Made by a program: the position numbers and the translations under genes
Shown: piece by piece, positions 1 through 11,906 of the stretch
Numbering within the stretch: position 1 is the first letter of the stretch
How the letters are laid out: each line of letters begins with the position of its first letter
Source: Linnemannia hyalina
Taxonomy: Eukaryota; Mortierellomycota; Mortierellomycetes; Mortierellales; Mortierellaceae
Direction: 5' to 3'
Length of the DNA stretch: 64,000 nt
NCBI GenBank assembly: GCA_019671135.1
Contig: JAHRHY010000002.1
Location: forward strand, 3,115,501 to 3,179,500
Notes under the pieces: generated by a model
Told to the model about the DNA's origin: nothing
The model's input: only the letters and a program-made list of their open reading frames with translations
Database searches by the model: none

Positions 1-905
1 CGTGGCCACTTCCCATTCGCTGCTGCTCTCTTTTTCTTTCCCTATTGCCGTCACCACCTCCTCCTTTTCTTCAATTGTTTTCGATGGCCTAGTCAGGCGT
101 AGTCCATTCCGCACTACGCATTCCCTCTTCCTCACCTGTAGAAGACTCTTGACCTCTGTTTTTCCTCTCCTTTTCTTCTTATTCGCTGTTGGACAACACC
201 CACCTTCACCCTTCTTCTGCTTCTCTGTCAATTGGTCCCCCCAGCTTCATACCGTTTCCCTACATCGCATCAAGAAGCTACAGGCTCACTATCCAAGACA
301 CTTCACCCCTTCCTCCCACTTCATACCCAACACAAGGTATCCCCTTGAGCCCCTGGCGCGTCTATTGTCGTGATCGCCCGCACGCGTTGTATTCAAGCAC
401 CGAAGAATCCCCTCACCCCCAATTCATTTCTGTGTTACTGTCCTAAAGGTGAGTTTTTTTTTTTGAGTCCGCCCTCATCTTCCCTTCTCCTACTTCCTCC
501 CTCTGCCGTTTAGATAAAACGCGCGCACGTTTCAATCCCACGATGAATGCATGCAGAGAACCATACCATGTTAAGAGCGAATAAAAGAGGGGGGAGGTTG
601 TAGGAATTCATGAGAAACTATCAATTAGGCTGAATGTATTTACGCCTACTTTTTTCGAGGGCTTGATTTTGTTTTGTCGGCACGACGCCATGGGAAAACC
701 ACTAGATCACACGGCGATCATCGTGACGAACGCAAATATGCAAAAGCTGGCTCCATGTCATCGATTTGCAGGGGTCTTTGCTCTATTCATTCCAAAGTTC
801 TTGTCGTCATCGATTTGTGTGATTAATATTTTCCGTTTGCCGTATTTCTCTTCTTTACCTCCCAGACCTTCAAGGCTTTCTCTAGGACCGGGTTGAGCAA
901 AAACT
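1..905 (+). promoter_or_regulatory. Upstream region of the eIF2-alpha kinase gene, possible 5'UTR intron
   Basis: The first 440 bases are strongly pyrimidine-rich on the + strand, which in this window marks promoters and 5'UTRs. A good donor (GTGAGT at 449) and a pyrimidine-rich acceptor (CCCAG ending at 865) suggest a 5'UTR intron of about 417 nt shortly before the ATG at 906. No convincing protein is seen here. The open frame over 2-373 is low-complexity Ser/Phe/Pro, as expected for translated CT-rich DNA. Confidence 0.4.
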
Positions 906-3900
906 ATGCTCCAGGGAACAGAGATGGACCGAGATGAGACATTCAATACCCGCTCGCCGACCGAAAAGGGATCACCTTGGCCGCCACGGCGTTCGGAATC
1001 GCTTTCGCCAAGATCACCCATCGGCCGATCCGGACCTGGACCTGGACCTGGGCCTGTGCCATCGACTGTTCGTAGCCCGACACGTATTGGCAGTATCAGC
1101 CAGATCCAGGACCTTAGCTACAGTCCCTTCCAGTCGCCTGTCTTCAACCCGCCGAGACGGGAACGGAGAATGATGCGCAACACCACAGTCATGACGCTTC
1201 ACTCAGACTCGGAATCGGACTATGAAGACATGCAGGACTTTGGTCGACGCCAACAGGATTCAGCGTTCATGGACGAAACCATCATCTTCGACAATGGACT
1301 ATCTAGTATCAATGCATTCGATCGTGCCGAAATAAACTCCAGTCGACAATCCCAGAGCAGTGATGCAACCGACACTGGACCAACGACACGAACACGTCGC
1401 TTTGTTTGGCGAGGTATCGAGACGTCTGGTGACGATCAAACAACGACAGACGAGGACACTACCATGGATCCGGTCGACATGTTCAATCAGGACAGCGATA
1501 TGGATCAAGGCGGCAGTGACGAAGATCAGGGCGTAGAGAACGACAATGAGGACGGTGCCCAGCGATTCGGACTGAACAACAATGCCCTTGGGAGCTACTT
1601 ACTAGCACCAATGGGTTTTGACGACGATGATGACCCAGGGACCTCCCCTGCTGTCAGTGGCTATGTTGAAGCTGCCGAGCGGTTTCAAATCTTTGCCGGA
1701 GTCAAGGAGTTTGATGGTAATAGCGCGTTGAATGTGTTCACAAACGTAAATGACACATGCACTCGCCTGCAGTTAGGGATGGCACTAACATGTTGTGTTT
1801 CACTGTTACACATGATAGAGTCGGACCAAATTGGACTGGAGGATCGCGCGTATGAGGTCATTCCCAAGAGCAAAAGGAGAGATCAGGAACGCATTATGGA
1901 GAACAAACGACGTCAAGGAAAACTGTTGTTGGTCTCGCTCCTCGATAACTTTTGCTTGCTGTACGATCAGAGTCCAGAGAGAAACAGGAAACTGTTCTAT
2001 GGTGAGTGGATATTGCGCTACTTATTTGCACTGACGCGTGGATCAAAAAGAATGGCGTTGGAAAAGAATTACCCTAACCAAATAATGCCGCCTCTCTCCA
2101 ATAGTGATCTGCAAAACTTTGAGCAACATGGGAATCATTGACGAGGAGTACCTGGAGGAGATGAGTGCTGTGCGTTCGTCCTACCAACGCGCCTTTCGAT
2201 CCCTTGTCCTGTCGGCACTCACATCTATCAAGAAGGAACAGATGATTCTGGAGAGTCGGAGCATTATGGCGCCACCTTCGACACCTACGGAGGGCAGTCA
2301 GCAAAACAGTAGAGGCTCTCGCAGCAGCGATGTAAACTCTAGAGGCAGTTTCTCCGATTCATTCTCGTCCCGCGGCATCATTTCAGCCTCCAACCATCTT
2401 CACACGCCACCAGTCGACAACGCAACCTTCCCCACGACGGCCATGATGAGGACTCTATCGTTCGGAGACATGTTTGACAACGACCCGACGCGCTACAAGC
2501 ACGACTTTGTGGAGATTGGCAAGCTCGGAAAAGGAGGGTTTGCGAGTGTCTTCAAGGCAAGGAATAAGCTGGACGGGATCGAATATGCGATTAAGAAGAT
2601 TCGACTCCGTGGTGGTGCCAAGGTGCGGTACGAGAAGATTTTCCGGGAGATCAAGTTTCTGGCGCGGCTGGACCACAAGAACGTCATTCGGTACTATTCG
2701 TCCTGGCTGGAGCATGCTGACTATCCGGTCTCACGGCGGGAAATGTACGGCAACGGCGACCTTGATACCAATGGCGACGTGGACGAGTACGATGACGACT
2801 ATGGAGATGAGGACGAGTACACTAACACCATGAGTATGAGTGTTAGCGTTCGCGAGGATGAGATGACCAACCCAGTCCGGAACAGGAGGCCAAGTGTCGA
2901 TTATTTTGGACCGCACGCCGAGCAGCACTCTACCGACCCCGAGGATCTGTCCATGGGTATCGTCTTTGGCGACGATGGTGATGGCAGTGATGGCTGCGAG
3001 ATTGACTTTGAGTCTGCGGCAGGGCTGAACGACTCTGTCGAGGGCGAGATCAACTTGCACGAGCCGGGTCGGATCTTGAACTTTGGAGGCGCTAGTGAGT
3101 CTTATGAGGGCGAGGATATGGAGCGCACCCACTCTGCTTCGTCCACTCTTACCAGCCGGAGCATTCCAGGAGCCGCCAAAAAACCGCCTCAGCAGCGGAA
3201 GCACAAGTCACCGACAGTGTCGCAGGAGATGCAGGGCAGGACACCGACTTGGGAGTACACCGAGGGCGACTCAAGGAACTCGAGGAGTGGTCTGTCCAAC
3301 TCTTACTCGGCCCTTTCATCATCTATTGAAGAGATCCAAAGGTCGCTGCCTAATTCGTACTCTAGCTCGGGTTTGGGTTCGCGCTATGGCCAATCTCAGT
3401 CGGGAGGTCATGAACTGGACCCTAGGGAGGACGAGCTCGGCCTGCGCCCTTTCTCATATCCTCATCGGAGGGGACCGAGCGGGAAGGACTTTGTTGGTGG
3501 TGGAATCGGAGGACTGCACGGCGTGGGGTCGTCAAGGAGTGATCATTCTCAGCGAGGCCTGCGTAACAGTACAGGACAGCTCATCACCCGCGACCTGACC
3601 CTGTTCATCCAGATGCAGCTTTGCCAGACAACGCTCCAAGATTACTTGGTTTACAGGAACGAGCGACCAGTACCCATCACCAAGAAGCCGATTGACCAGT
3701 TGACCAGGAAGCTCAGCAAGAAGGACCGCTTTGGTATCCTTGCAACTGCATCCGACCCTACGGATCAAACTACACACAGCACACCGGGGTCGCCTCTTCA
3801 ACAGACATGCCACAAGGAACTCGTCGATCAGGCTGCTAACCAACACATCTTCCGAGCTATCGTCGAAGGAGTTGCTTATATCCACGACCAGGACATGATC

Positions 3901-5523
3901 CATCGAGACTTGAAACCCAGCAACATTTTCCTTGGCATGCCTCCTGGCGCGGAGCATATGCGCGCACAGCAACAGCAGCAACAAGCCCGACAGGACCAAT
4001 GTAGTCTGGATTCGGATCTGGCGCAATTGGCGGGTGTCACCTCGGCCGGTCTTTTGACAAACTTCGCAGATGTAAGTGGTGGCATCTCGGAGCCGAGCGA
4101 CACTTCATCGCAATGCCGTCTGACGAAGGAGCAGGAACAGGAGGAACTCTTTATGAACATTGAGACCATGGTGCCCAAGATTGGTGATTTTGGTCTTGTG
4201 ACTGACCAGGAAGGTGGGGCTACCATGGGCAAAGAGGAGTCTCAGGACTCTTCGTCTGTCACTTCTTCGTCCCAAGCATCGTCTTCTGACAGACCTCTCA
4301 TGCGCCGCCAAAGCTCTGCAGGTAAGGTCCTCGTGACACTTGTGAGTCTGAAGCGCCATATTTGATGATTTGGAATTGACTTTGTTTTGTTGACAATCCA
4401 ATGTACCATTTCAATTGGTTATAGCCACATCTGGGTCTCGTTCCTCGCGCACCAGAACAACCGCTGTTGGAACCGTAACCGTAAGTAAACGTTTGCTTGG
4501 TCCTTAGTTGCCGAAAAGCCAAATATATATGACCCCCTCCTCCTCCCTTTTACCTAACTTTTATTTTCTACCCAATATCAACAGTACGCCTCTCCAGAAC
4601 AACTTGCAAGACCAAACCTCGGCTATGACCAAAAAGCCGACATCTACTCCCTCGGTATCATCTTTTTCGAACTTTACCACCCGTTCTCGACCCTTATGGA
4701 ACGGCACGCGGTTCTGAGGACGCTGCGCAATGGCGAGTTGCCGCCAGAGTTTGTGAGTCGGTGGCCAAAGGAGGCAGCGTTTGTGCTCTGGTTGATGGCG
4801 GAGGATCCGCGTATGCGGCCTTCAGCGCGTGAGATCTTGGAGTTTGATATGATTCGGAAGGCCAAGGAGGAGGCTATGAATGTCTCTCAAAGTGGTACGC
4901 CGACGGAGAATGATGGCAGTTCAGCGTCTTCTCATCGTGGATCTGGACAAGGGGCGGAGGGGAGACAAAAGGAGGAGCTGTATGGATTGGGATTGTTGAC
5001 TGAGACGGGTGTGTCCAAGCCAAAGGTTTCGTCGTTGAAGGAAAAGTCGATCTGTGAAGCTTGTCAGGCCCGCTGTCGATGCTCCTCCCCGTCCAACTCT
5101 TCTCGGCCTTCTTCGGCATCTGTTGTTCCCAGCTCGGACCCCAGTGGACTTGTCGATCTATCCATGCCTGGAACCAGCGTTAGCATCGAGGCAGAGTCTA
5201 TTACTCCAAAACCAAAGTCCAAGGACACGACCAAACGCTTCTCGTCTTCTAGCCACGGCCGTGGCCATCGTTCCTCGAAATCAACCTCGATGTCCCAGAA
5301 ACTTAGCCGCTCCGAGCTGGAACATAAACTGACGGAGGAGACAGAACGGTCAAAGCGGTTGGAAATGTCGTTGGAGGCGATGCGAGCTGAGCAGAAGGCG
5401 TTGTTGGATCGGATTCAGGCTTTGGAGTATGAGAAGGATCTTTCGTGGCGCGGTGGTTCATGTGGTGGCAGTGGTGGTGGTGGTGGTTCGAAGGGACCTG
5501 TGGATGATGATGATGAGCTTTAG
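906..5523 (+). CDS. eIF2-alpha kinase, HRI type
   Basis: Exons 906-2001, 2105-4321, 4425-4480 and 4585-5523 join in frame to 1435 codons. The kinase phosphorylates translation factor eIF2-alpha to throttle initiation under stress. The glycine loop GKLGKGGFASVF lies near residue 505, followed by the VAIK-type lysine in YAIKKIRL. A long acidic/Ser-rich insert, typical of this family, separates it from the hinge motif LFIQMQLCQTTLQDYL. The catalytic loop HRDLKPSN is near 966, DFG near 1060 and the activation segment GTVTYASPEQL near 1120, assembled across the last two introns. There is no RWD, HisRS-like or lumenal domain, so it resembles HRI (fungal Hri1/2) rather than GCN2 or PERK. The N-terminal 480 residues are acidic and Ser-rich, and the C-terminal 100 hold a coiled coil. 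Heme control is known for HRI but cannot be read from the sequence. The initiator could also be Met7. Confidence 0.9.
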
Positions 5524-5814
5524 ATGTTTTGTTGTTGATATAGATGAGCTGACTGAAGAGGGGTTGTTGTTTATAGTTATCTTGTACATACTTTGCACAT
5601 AAAGAGGAAAAAGACGAAGGAGAAATGAGATAAGAACGCGTTTTGAAGGATCATTTTTAGTTCAAGCACCCAGGAGAAGTATACGCGAAGAATAAGAAAT
5701 GATATAGGCGGGTATTTATTTGTAAATTACAAAGAAAGTAAAGGAAAAAGAAAAAGACTGGGAAAAGATATGAAGAAATGCCGATGTTCTAGCTACCAAA
5801 AAAAAAAAGGTGGG

Positions 5815-6681
5815 CTAGTACTGGTGCTGTTGCTGTTGCTGTTGCTGGTGGATAGGGTAATAACCAGTAGGCTGAGCAGCAGCACCGTTGGAAGCAGCAG
5901 GCGCAACAATCTCGATATCGTTGTTGTGGTGGTACGCCGATTCTCCACCACGGAAGTGGGCTTGAAGGTCAGTACACAAAAAGCCTAGGGCAGTAATCTC
6001 CAAGACTGGGATCAACAAGAAATAGACCACCGTTGAGTTCTGCGCGGCAGGGTAAAACGTGTAAATAACCTTGTAGATCAACGAGACCTGGAACAGGGCT
6101 GTAGCGATGAAGCCGATCGTAAAGGCTTGACGACTGTGGGAGTGGAAACGTTGGCGGTAGGTGTATGCGGCAAAGAGGTACCAGAATCCGAGGATGCACA
6201 ACAGACAGATTCCGACTTTACGGAGGATGAGACCCGTGTCTAGGTCGGATTGGGAGTGACCTGGTGTCGAGTCGACGGCTCCGACGATGACGAGGATGAC
6301 GAGTGGGAGGAGGACGAATCGAGTCTTTTCAATGACGATCCTCTCAAACAAGTCTGGCCCCGCGTTGGATTCTTGAGCACGAAGCTTTGGCAGCAGAGAT
6401 CCATAAAGCTGTACGAGGAGTTTCATGATGAATACGACACCGATGGAGAGAAGGATCAACTCAATGACCACGAGGTTGGTGTACGTGCTGACGGAGAGGT
6501 TGGTGGGGTTGGAGTCGAGGTAGGCGCGGATTCCAAAGGCGGCGATGCGGATGAGGGTGAAGAGCATGATGTAGGCGTAGACTGACCAGCGGGATTGGAG
6601 GAAGCGGTATGTGAATTGGACGAGCATTATGGCGAAGAAGATGAGGGCCACAACCGAAAGGATCATATCTGTGGACGCCAT
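5815..6681 (-). CDS. Seven-helix membrane protein, fungal family, function unknown
   Basis: Uninterrupted frame of 288 codons. Seven hydrophobic segments are visible: residues about 7-27, 34-54, 70-93, 120-138, 152-172, 185-207 and 218-238. The N-terminus is short, and the soluble tail of about 50 residues ends in a polyglutamine/His stretch. The layout resembles fungal seven-TM families such as DUF7702 or RTA1-like proteins, but no diagnostic motif was recognised, so transport, sensing and lipid-related roles all remain open. The stop faces the stop of the eIF2 kinase gene 291 bp away (convergent pair). The 5' flank, read on the - strand, is CT-rich, as for other genes here. The start is the first ATG after that CT-rich leader. 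Lack of introns sets it apart from most neighbours. Confidence 0.75.
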   Translation of the reverse strand: MASTDMILSVVALIFFAIMLVQFTYRFLQSRWSVYAYIMLFTLIRIAAFGIRAYLDSNPTNLSVSTYTNLVVIELILLSIGVVFIMKLLVQLYGSLLPKLRAQESNAGPDLFERIVIEKTRFVLLPLVILVIVGAVDSTPGHSQSDLDTGLILRKVGICLLCILGFWYLFAAYTYRQRFHSHSRQAFTIGFIATALFQVSLIYKVIYTFYPAAQNSTVVYFLLIPVLEITALGFLCTDLQAHFRGGESAYHHNNDIEIVAPAASNGAAAQPTGYYPIHQQQQQQQHQY

Positions 6682-9071
6682 CTTGGAGAGGTGTCTGGTT
6701 GGGTGGAGAGTGAGGGAGTTGGGCGAGTGTGGAGAAAGAAAGCGATGTGAATGAAGAAAGAAAACGATGTGAATGTGATGTGTGGAAGAGTAAAACCGCG
6801 TCAGTTAGTTGAGAAGACGAGTTGAGAGAAGAATAGGATTGAAGAGCTGGTTGATGATCCATTTGAAGGAGCAATTGAGGTCCCTTTTATACATTATTTT
6901 TTTTCATGTCGAAGAAAGAATGATTCTATTCCGCCAGGGAGAGGAAACGATGTCAGGGATAAACTACATTTGAGCCTTGGTACAGCCAAACCCAGATTTG
7001 CTTTTTGAACAAGCAAGGCGGTGCTTCAATTGACGGATAAAATCCATTTAAGTTGTTTACTCCATCCCCTCCTTTGGCCGCAGCGTCGACATTGGATGGG
7101 GCTGTGGGGGGTGGGAGCAATGTGAGGCAGCCAAGAAAATCACACACGCGAATCACCCTTCAAGGTACATACGATGGAACACATTGTTTATAGCACTCTA
7201 TCCTCCCCTCTTCTCTCCCATGGATGGACGCAATTGCATCCGATCTATCTTCCTTTGCTCATTGTTCCACACCTCGATGTAGTCATTGTGTCATCCTCAC
7301 TACGACTCTCTCTCTCTCTCCTGGCGTTCATATATCTCAAACTCTATATTTCTTCTTCTTCTTTGTCGTCTATTACAATTGCAAGGTCGCAATTGAACCT
7401 GTTTTCGATATCATGAATATCTCTTCAGTCAACTCTTACCCTTTTTTTCAATGAGAACGAGAGGGGCCAGATCTCCGAGGCTGAGAAGAACAGCCCAGTC
7501 CCAATAATCCAATTTCCTAACACTCAGCAACCTCCTAACATGTTCAAGCCAGAAAAAAAAGAACATTCCTCTATATGTAGGCTGAAGCCACGGAGAGCAA
7601 TGGAGGGGGGGAGGGGTTGAGCAACTAAACCAGGCAAGCAACTAAGCAGGTAAGCTTTTTTTTTGTTTAAGCGCAAGATCGAAGTTTGATGTTTATCCAG
7701 GGTCAAGGGCAAGTCGTCGTCAACAAACAAAAAAAAAGAAAAAAGGTTTTGATGGGCGATTTCCATTTTCCAAGGGATGGGGCTGTGGTGGTGGTTGGAT
7801 CTTTTTTGATTTTCATAGACGACGGTAGATTTTCTTGCCGGAAGCCAAGAAAAAAGATTTTTGTCCAACTGGACCTGAAATAAAAGGCTGTGGGACAAAC
7901 AGGGAGGGGAAACGAAGGAAGGAGGCTATGAGTCTAACGCATTCAAGGCCCAAATTGTTGCTGCATGACACCACCCCCTCTCTTCCTTTTTTTCTTTCTG
8001 TCCCACTGACCATTTTTCCTTCTATTGGGCCTTGTGGCTTGAAGGCTCACTCATTCTCGCTCCCGCCGTACTGCCCCTTTCGGCTTTTTTCTTACGAAAG
8101 AAAGTAAAAGTAAGTGGCCTACGAAAAAGCGTCATTAGTCAACAATGCCCTCAATGGCGAGGGAAACGAGAGCATCCTCATTGTCAAATCAATAGGTAAG
8201 AGAATCCCAACAGCCACGATGGCGCTTAATTGTATAACGAACAAAGTCTTTTTGCGCGCTTCTTCTTTTGTCTTATTCAACTATGGCACCCCCTTCTCTT
8301 CAAACGCGACGGTCGTAAAAGCAGTGAGGTGCCTACACCCCCCCCCCCCTCCTCCTCGAACCTTGAGGACAATGGCACAGATACGTAAGACAAAATGCGA
8401 TCTTTTTAGTGGTGTTTCTCTCCACGGAAGCGATTCAGGAACGATCCCCCCATACAAAAAAGCCTGATTCCATCCCAGTTCGTCATAACTACTCATACCA
8501 GTGCAGTGACATTCCAAGAAGGAAGAAGTGAGCGTACCTTTGTTTTTGCTGGCGTGCCATGAAGCGAAGCAGCCGTTCAGGGACATAATGAAATGTGGAG
8601 CAATAATGTACTCCTTCCCAGGTCTCCACACTCAAAGCCATGACTCTACTGCGCATTTTAACCCTTTTGGACCCGCGTATATGCATCGGAGTCGCTGTCA
8701 TTCATATTCACTTGCGGGTCCGAACTACGCCATTCCTTCCCACTTCAACTCCGCTAGCAAGTCATAATCACCATGCACAATGAGGAACAGAGAGGTGTCA
8801 TGGACGTGCGACATGTATTAACGTGTGCTAGGTTGGGGGGGTATTATTTACAAAAAATGAAGCAAAAAGGCGAGATTGCTGGACTGTCTAAAAGTGGGTT
8901 GAAGTGTGAGGGAAGGAAGGTGAAGGGGAGAGAAGGAGAGTAGGGGAGTGGAGGAAAGGTTTGCACTACCTTAGCTCTACATGGTTGCGAATCCCTCCAT
9001 CATGACGACCTTGGGTATGTGAGTTCATAAACGAGCACAACGAGTGCGACAATTGAGGTGTCACATTGTTG
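6682..9071. other. 2.4-kb gene-free spacer
   Basis: It holds the leader of the seven-helix gene (to about 6900) and the 3' end of the bHLH gene (from about 8900). Between them are AT- and CT-rich stretches, a C12 run at 8338-8349 and several A/T homopolymers. Open frames on both strands (for example 7524-7898 - and 8114-8467 +) are low in complexity, lack plausible introns and match no family I know. I see no RNA gene. Confidence 0.5.
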
Positions 9072-11162
9072 TTATTCGTATTGCTCAACTTCCATGTCAG
9101 ATCCCTATGAGATAAGTGAAGAATGATCACAAGGTTAGTGCAGGAATATAAATGAAGAATGGCTTGGTGCTCGTGCTTTTTGTTGTATTGCGAAATAAAC
9201 AAAACACACAGAAAATTTGTTCGTGCCACCATGGCTGACATGAGTACTGCTTTTCCACGACTTCATTCAAAGCACAAGCCATGAAGACCCATGTGAAAGA
9301 CCGTAAAAACAAAACAAAAAAAAAACAAAAAAAATATTCGACAGTGCACAATTCAAACGTACTGAGTCAACATCGTCCAAAGGATCACCCAAGTGCGTTT
9401 GCAATTCTCGGACTCTGCTCTTCAATTCATTCTTCTGGTTCAGCAATCGATGGATGTAATCGACAGCTAAAATGATAGTAACATGAAAGTATCAATTAGT
9501 CCATTTGCCAACGGGCTCCTTATGGCACATGCACGACACAAGAAAAGACAGGAGGGAATACAACGAAAAACATGCCACATGCATGTGCAACTTACATTTT
9601 TGCAAAATGACAGCCTCACTTCGATGACAGTCGCTCAGGGTAGGAACGATCTCCACTAAAGAGTCGAATCCGACACGAATGTTTTGTCGCCGCTTCTGCT
9701 CAGAGGCGATATGGTTGGCCTTCTTCTCAGCCTCGGTCAGAAGCTCATGGGGAAGCTTTTTGGTGCCGGGTTTTGACGATGCTGGTGTCGACTGTGAGGG
9801 AGCGGGCGACACCGAGTCGTGTTGTTGCTGTATTGATGGCGATGGGCTGCCAGCTTCCTGCTTCGATTCCGCCTCGACGCTTTCTTCCTTGAATTGGTTA
9901 ATGTCGCTCGAGTTTCCGTTGACAAGGGCATTCTGTTGAGATGGTGAGAGACCGAGTTTGCTGATAGAGTCGCTCTTGCCCTTCTTTCTAGGAGTTCCCT
10001 GCATAGGATCAAACCCATCCCGACTGGAGCGATGAGGCGATTTGACCACAAGGCCTGATGAAGAATCCATGGACATAGACTTTGCCATTGATCCCTTGCG
10101 ACGAGCTGCCTTTTTGGTGGGTGGCGCTGGGGTGTTGTCGGTATCGCTCTCCTGCCTGGAAAGTTGTGTCGAATTACCGTTCATTCCCATAGACTCTACT
10201 GGAGAAGGCTGCCCACGAAGAGGGGTGGATGGAGGGAGCGGGCTTGAAGGCCGAGGAGAGGCAGAGCCGTTCTCCAGTCCAGTAGGTTCATTGGAAGGAG
10301 CCTCTGACTTTGATTTCCGCTTCGCAGCCGGTTTCGATGCCATTTGCTGAGGCGCTCCGGATTCACTAGTGGGTGACATAGGGTCATTGTTGGAGTGATG
10401 GTCTTGTTGGTATTGTTGCTGTTGTTGGTACTGTTGTTGACTAGGGTAAGGTTGCTGTTGCTGGTTGTGGGGTGGAGGAGGTGCTGCCATAGGGTGAGAC
10501 TGTTGCTGGAAAGGGTGTGAATGTTGAGGTTGTTGTTGTTGCATAGAGTGGTGAAGATTGTGTCCATGGTTGTCATGCTGTTGTTGCTGTTGAAGGTGCT
10601 GCTGTTGGAAATGATGTTGTTGTTGATGTTGCGCCTGCTGTTGCTGATGTTGCTGGAGCTGCTGGAGCTGGAGCTGCTGCTGCTGCTGAGCGAGTACCAT
10701 GGCTTGAGAGATGGCGTTAGCCTGGGCCATAAGAAGCGGGTTCTGCAGCATGGCTTGACTCATAGCATGGGGGTTGATAACGCCACCGGGAGCCAGAAGA
10801 GGGTTGGAGCTGATTTGTTGAATCCAGTCGCGTTGCTGCTGAGCCTGGGCAGCTGAGGGGTCCAGCGCCATGGGTGGGGGAAGGAGGGAAGGAGCACTCT
10901 GCATCCTTGGCAGCCCAGGGAGTCCGTTTTGCTGCTGTTGTTGCTGCTGGTGCTGTTGTTGGAGTTGACGGAGGTGGAGGTGGTGCTGAAGCTGGAGTTG
11001 AAGTTGTTGCTGCTGCTGTTGTGTCAAAGTGGGATCAACACCACCGGGGCCGCTGAGTCCATCGACTTTTGGTTGTCCGGTATTGTCTTCCTGCGCCAGC
11101 TGGTTGAGAAACTCTGAGAAGGCCCTCTGCTCATGATCGGAGAGCAACGATGGGAAGGTCAT
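9072..11162 (-). CDS. Basic helix-loop-helix transcription factor, Gln-rich
   Basis: On the - strand, exons 11162-9596, 9466-9363 and 9104-9072 join to 567 codons with exact phase. The first 300 residues are Gln/His-rich, typical of activation regions, and a Ser/Pro/Lys-rich middle follows. The bHLH lies at about 478-560. The basic region NHIASEQKRRQNIR carries the His-Glu-Arg triad that reads E-boxes (class B, CACGTG-like). Helix 1 is VGFDSLVEIVP. Helix 2 is split by an intron after ILQK and continues as SVDYIHRLLNQK into a short leucine-zipper-like stretch. The last exon is only 33 nt and supplies the acidic end DSGSDMEVEQYE. It diverges from the CHERP-like gene over a shared promoter. Target genes cannot be named from sequence. 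Read without splicing, the frame would end in an implausible Cys/Leu tail. Confidence 0.88.
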
Positions 11163-11906
11163 TGATGAGGTGGTTATTACTGTCGACGACTATTGAAAAG
11201 TGAAAAAGGGGGAAAGAGAGTGTGATGTTAGTTACGAATAATAGAACTGTATGTTGGTCAACTCCAGCTGTTGAAGGAGGGATGATTGTCGATTGCCAGT
11301 TGTGTATGTACCGAAGAGAGAGAGTAACAGCGGAGGCTGGCGGAGTGGAGGTGGATGGGAGTACCGAGGTTGATGGGTTGTGAGAGAGAAGAGGAAAAGG
11401 GAAAGAAAGAGTGGAGAAGGAAGAAAGAGGAAGAGGGTGAGGGGCGGAGAATCGAAAGAAACAGGTGCTCGTCTGTGGGTTGGTTGGGGAAGGGAAAAGG
11501 GTACCAACCAATGCAGGCAGACAGGCAGGCAGTCTCCACACTTGGGGACTTGGAGAAAGAAATAAGTAAGAAGCGGAGAAAGACGCGGTTGTAGTCGATC
11601 CCAAGTTCTTGTTGAAAAAGGATACAGGAGTTGTGTTTAATGGAAATAGGAAGGGCAAGGAAGGGCAAGGAAGGGAAAAAAGTGTGGATGGACAGGAAGG
11701 GTGATGATACCAGGTGGGGTACGAGAGAAGGATGATGATGATGACGATGCCAGGGACAGAGGTGTCAAGAGTAATGAAGACTAGTGTGCGGGGAAAGGGG
11801 GACACCCGCACTGAGCCATATGCGTCACATGATTATTACCCTTATTAGCGCCAAAAGTTGGCTCGAACAAGCTTTTTTTTTTGTTAACTTTTGCTCAAGG
11901 ATCAGC
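11163..11906. promoter_or_regulatory. Shared divergent promoter (bHLH gene / CHERP-like gene)
   Basis: 744 bp separate the two start codons. Read toward the bHLH gene the strand is CT-rich over about 11170-11700, as in other leaders here. A T-rich stretch (11873-11882) precedes the CHERP-like ATG. There is no clear TATA box and no separate gene. Confidence 0.5.

Noticed and set aside
2..446. Two overlapping + strand frames at the window start
   Set aside because: Ser/Phe/Pro low complexity from pyrimidine-rich DNA; better read as promoter or leader.
9127..9351. Reading the bHLH protein through exon 2 into a Phe/Cys-rich tail
   Set aside because: Splicing from GTACGT to CATAG gives a compact acidic end and the total closes in frame; the read-through tail is intron-like.
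10521..11056. Leu-rich + strand frames opposite the bHLH gene
   Set aside because: They are the antisense reading of CAG/CAA polyglutamine codons.
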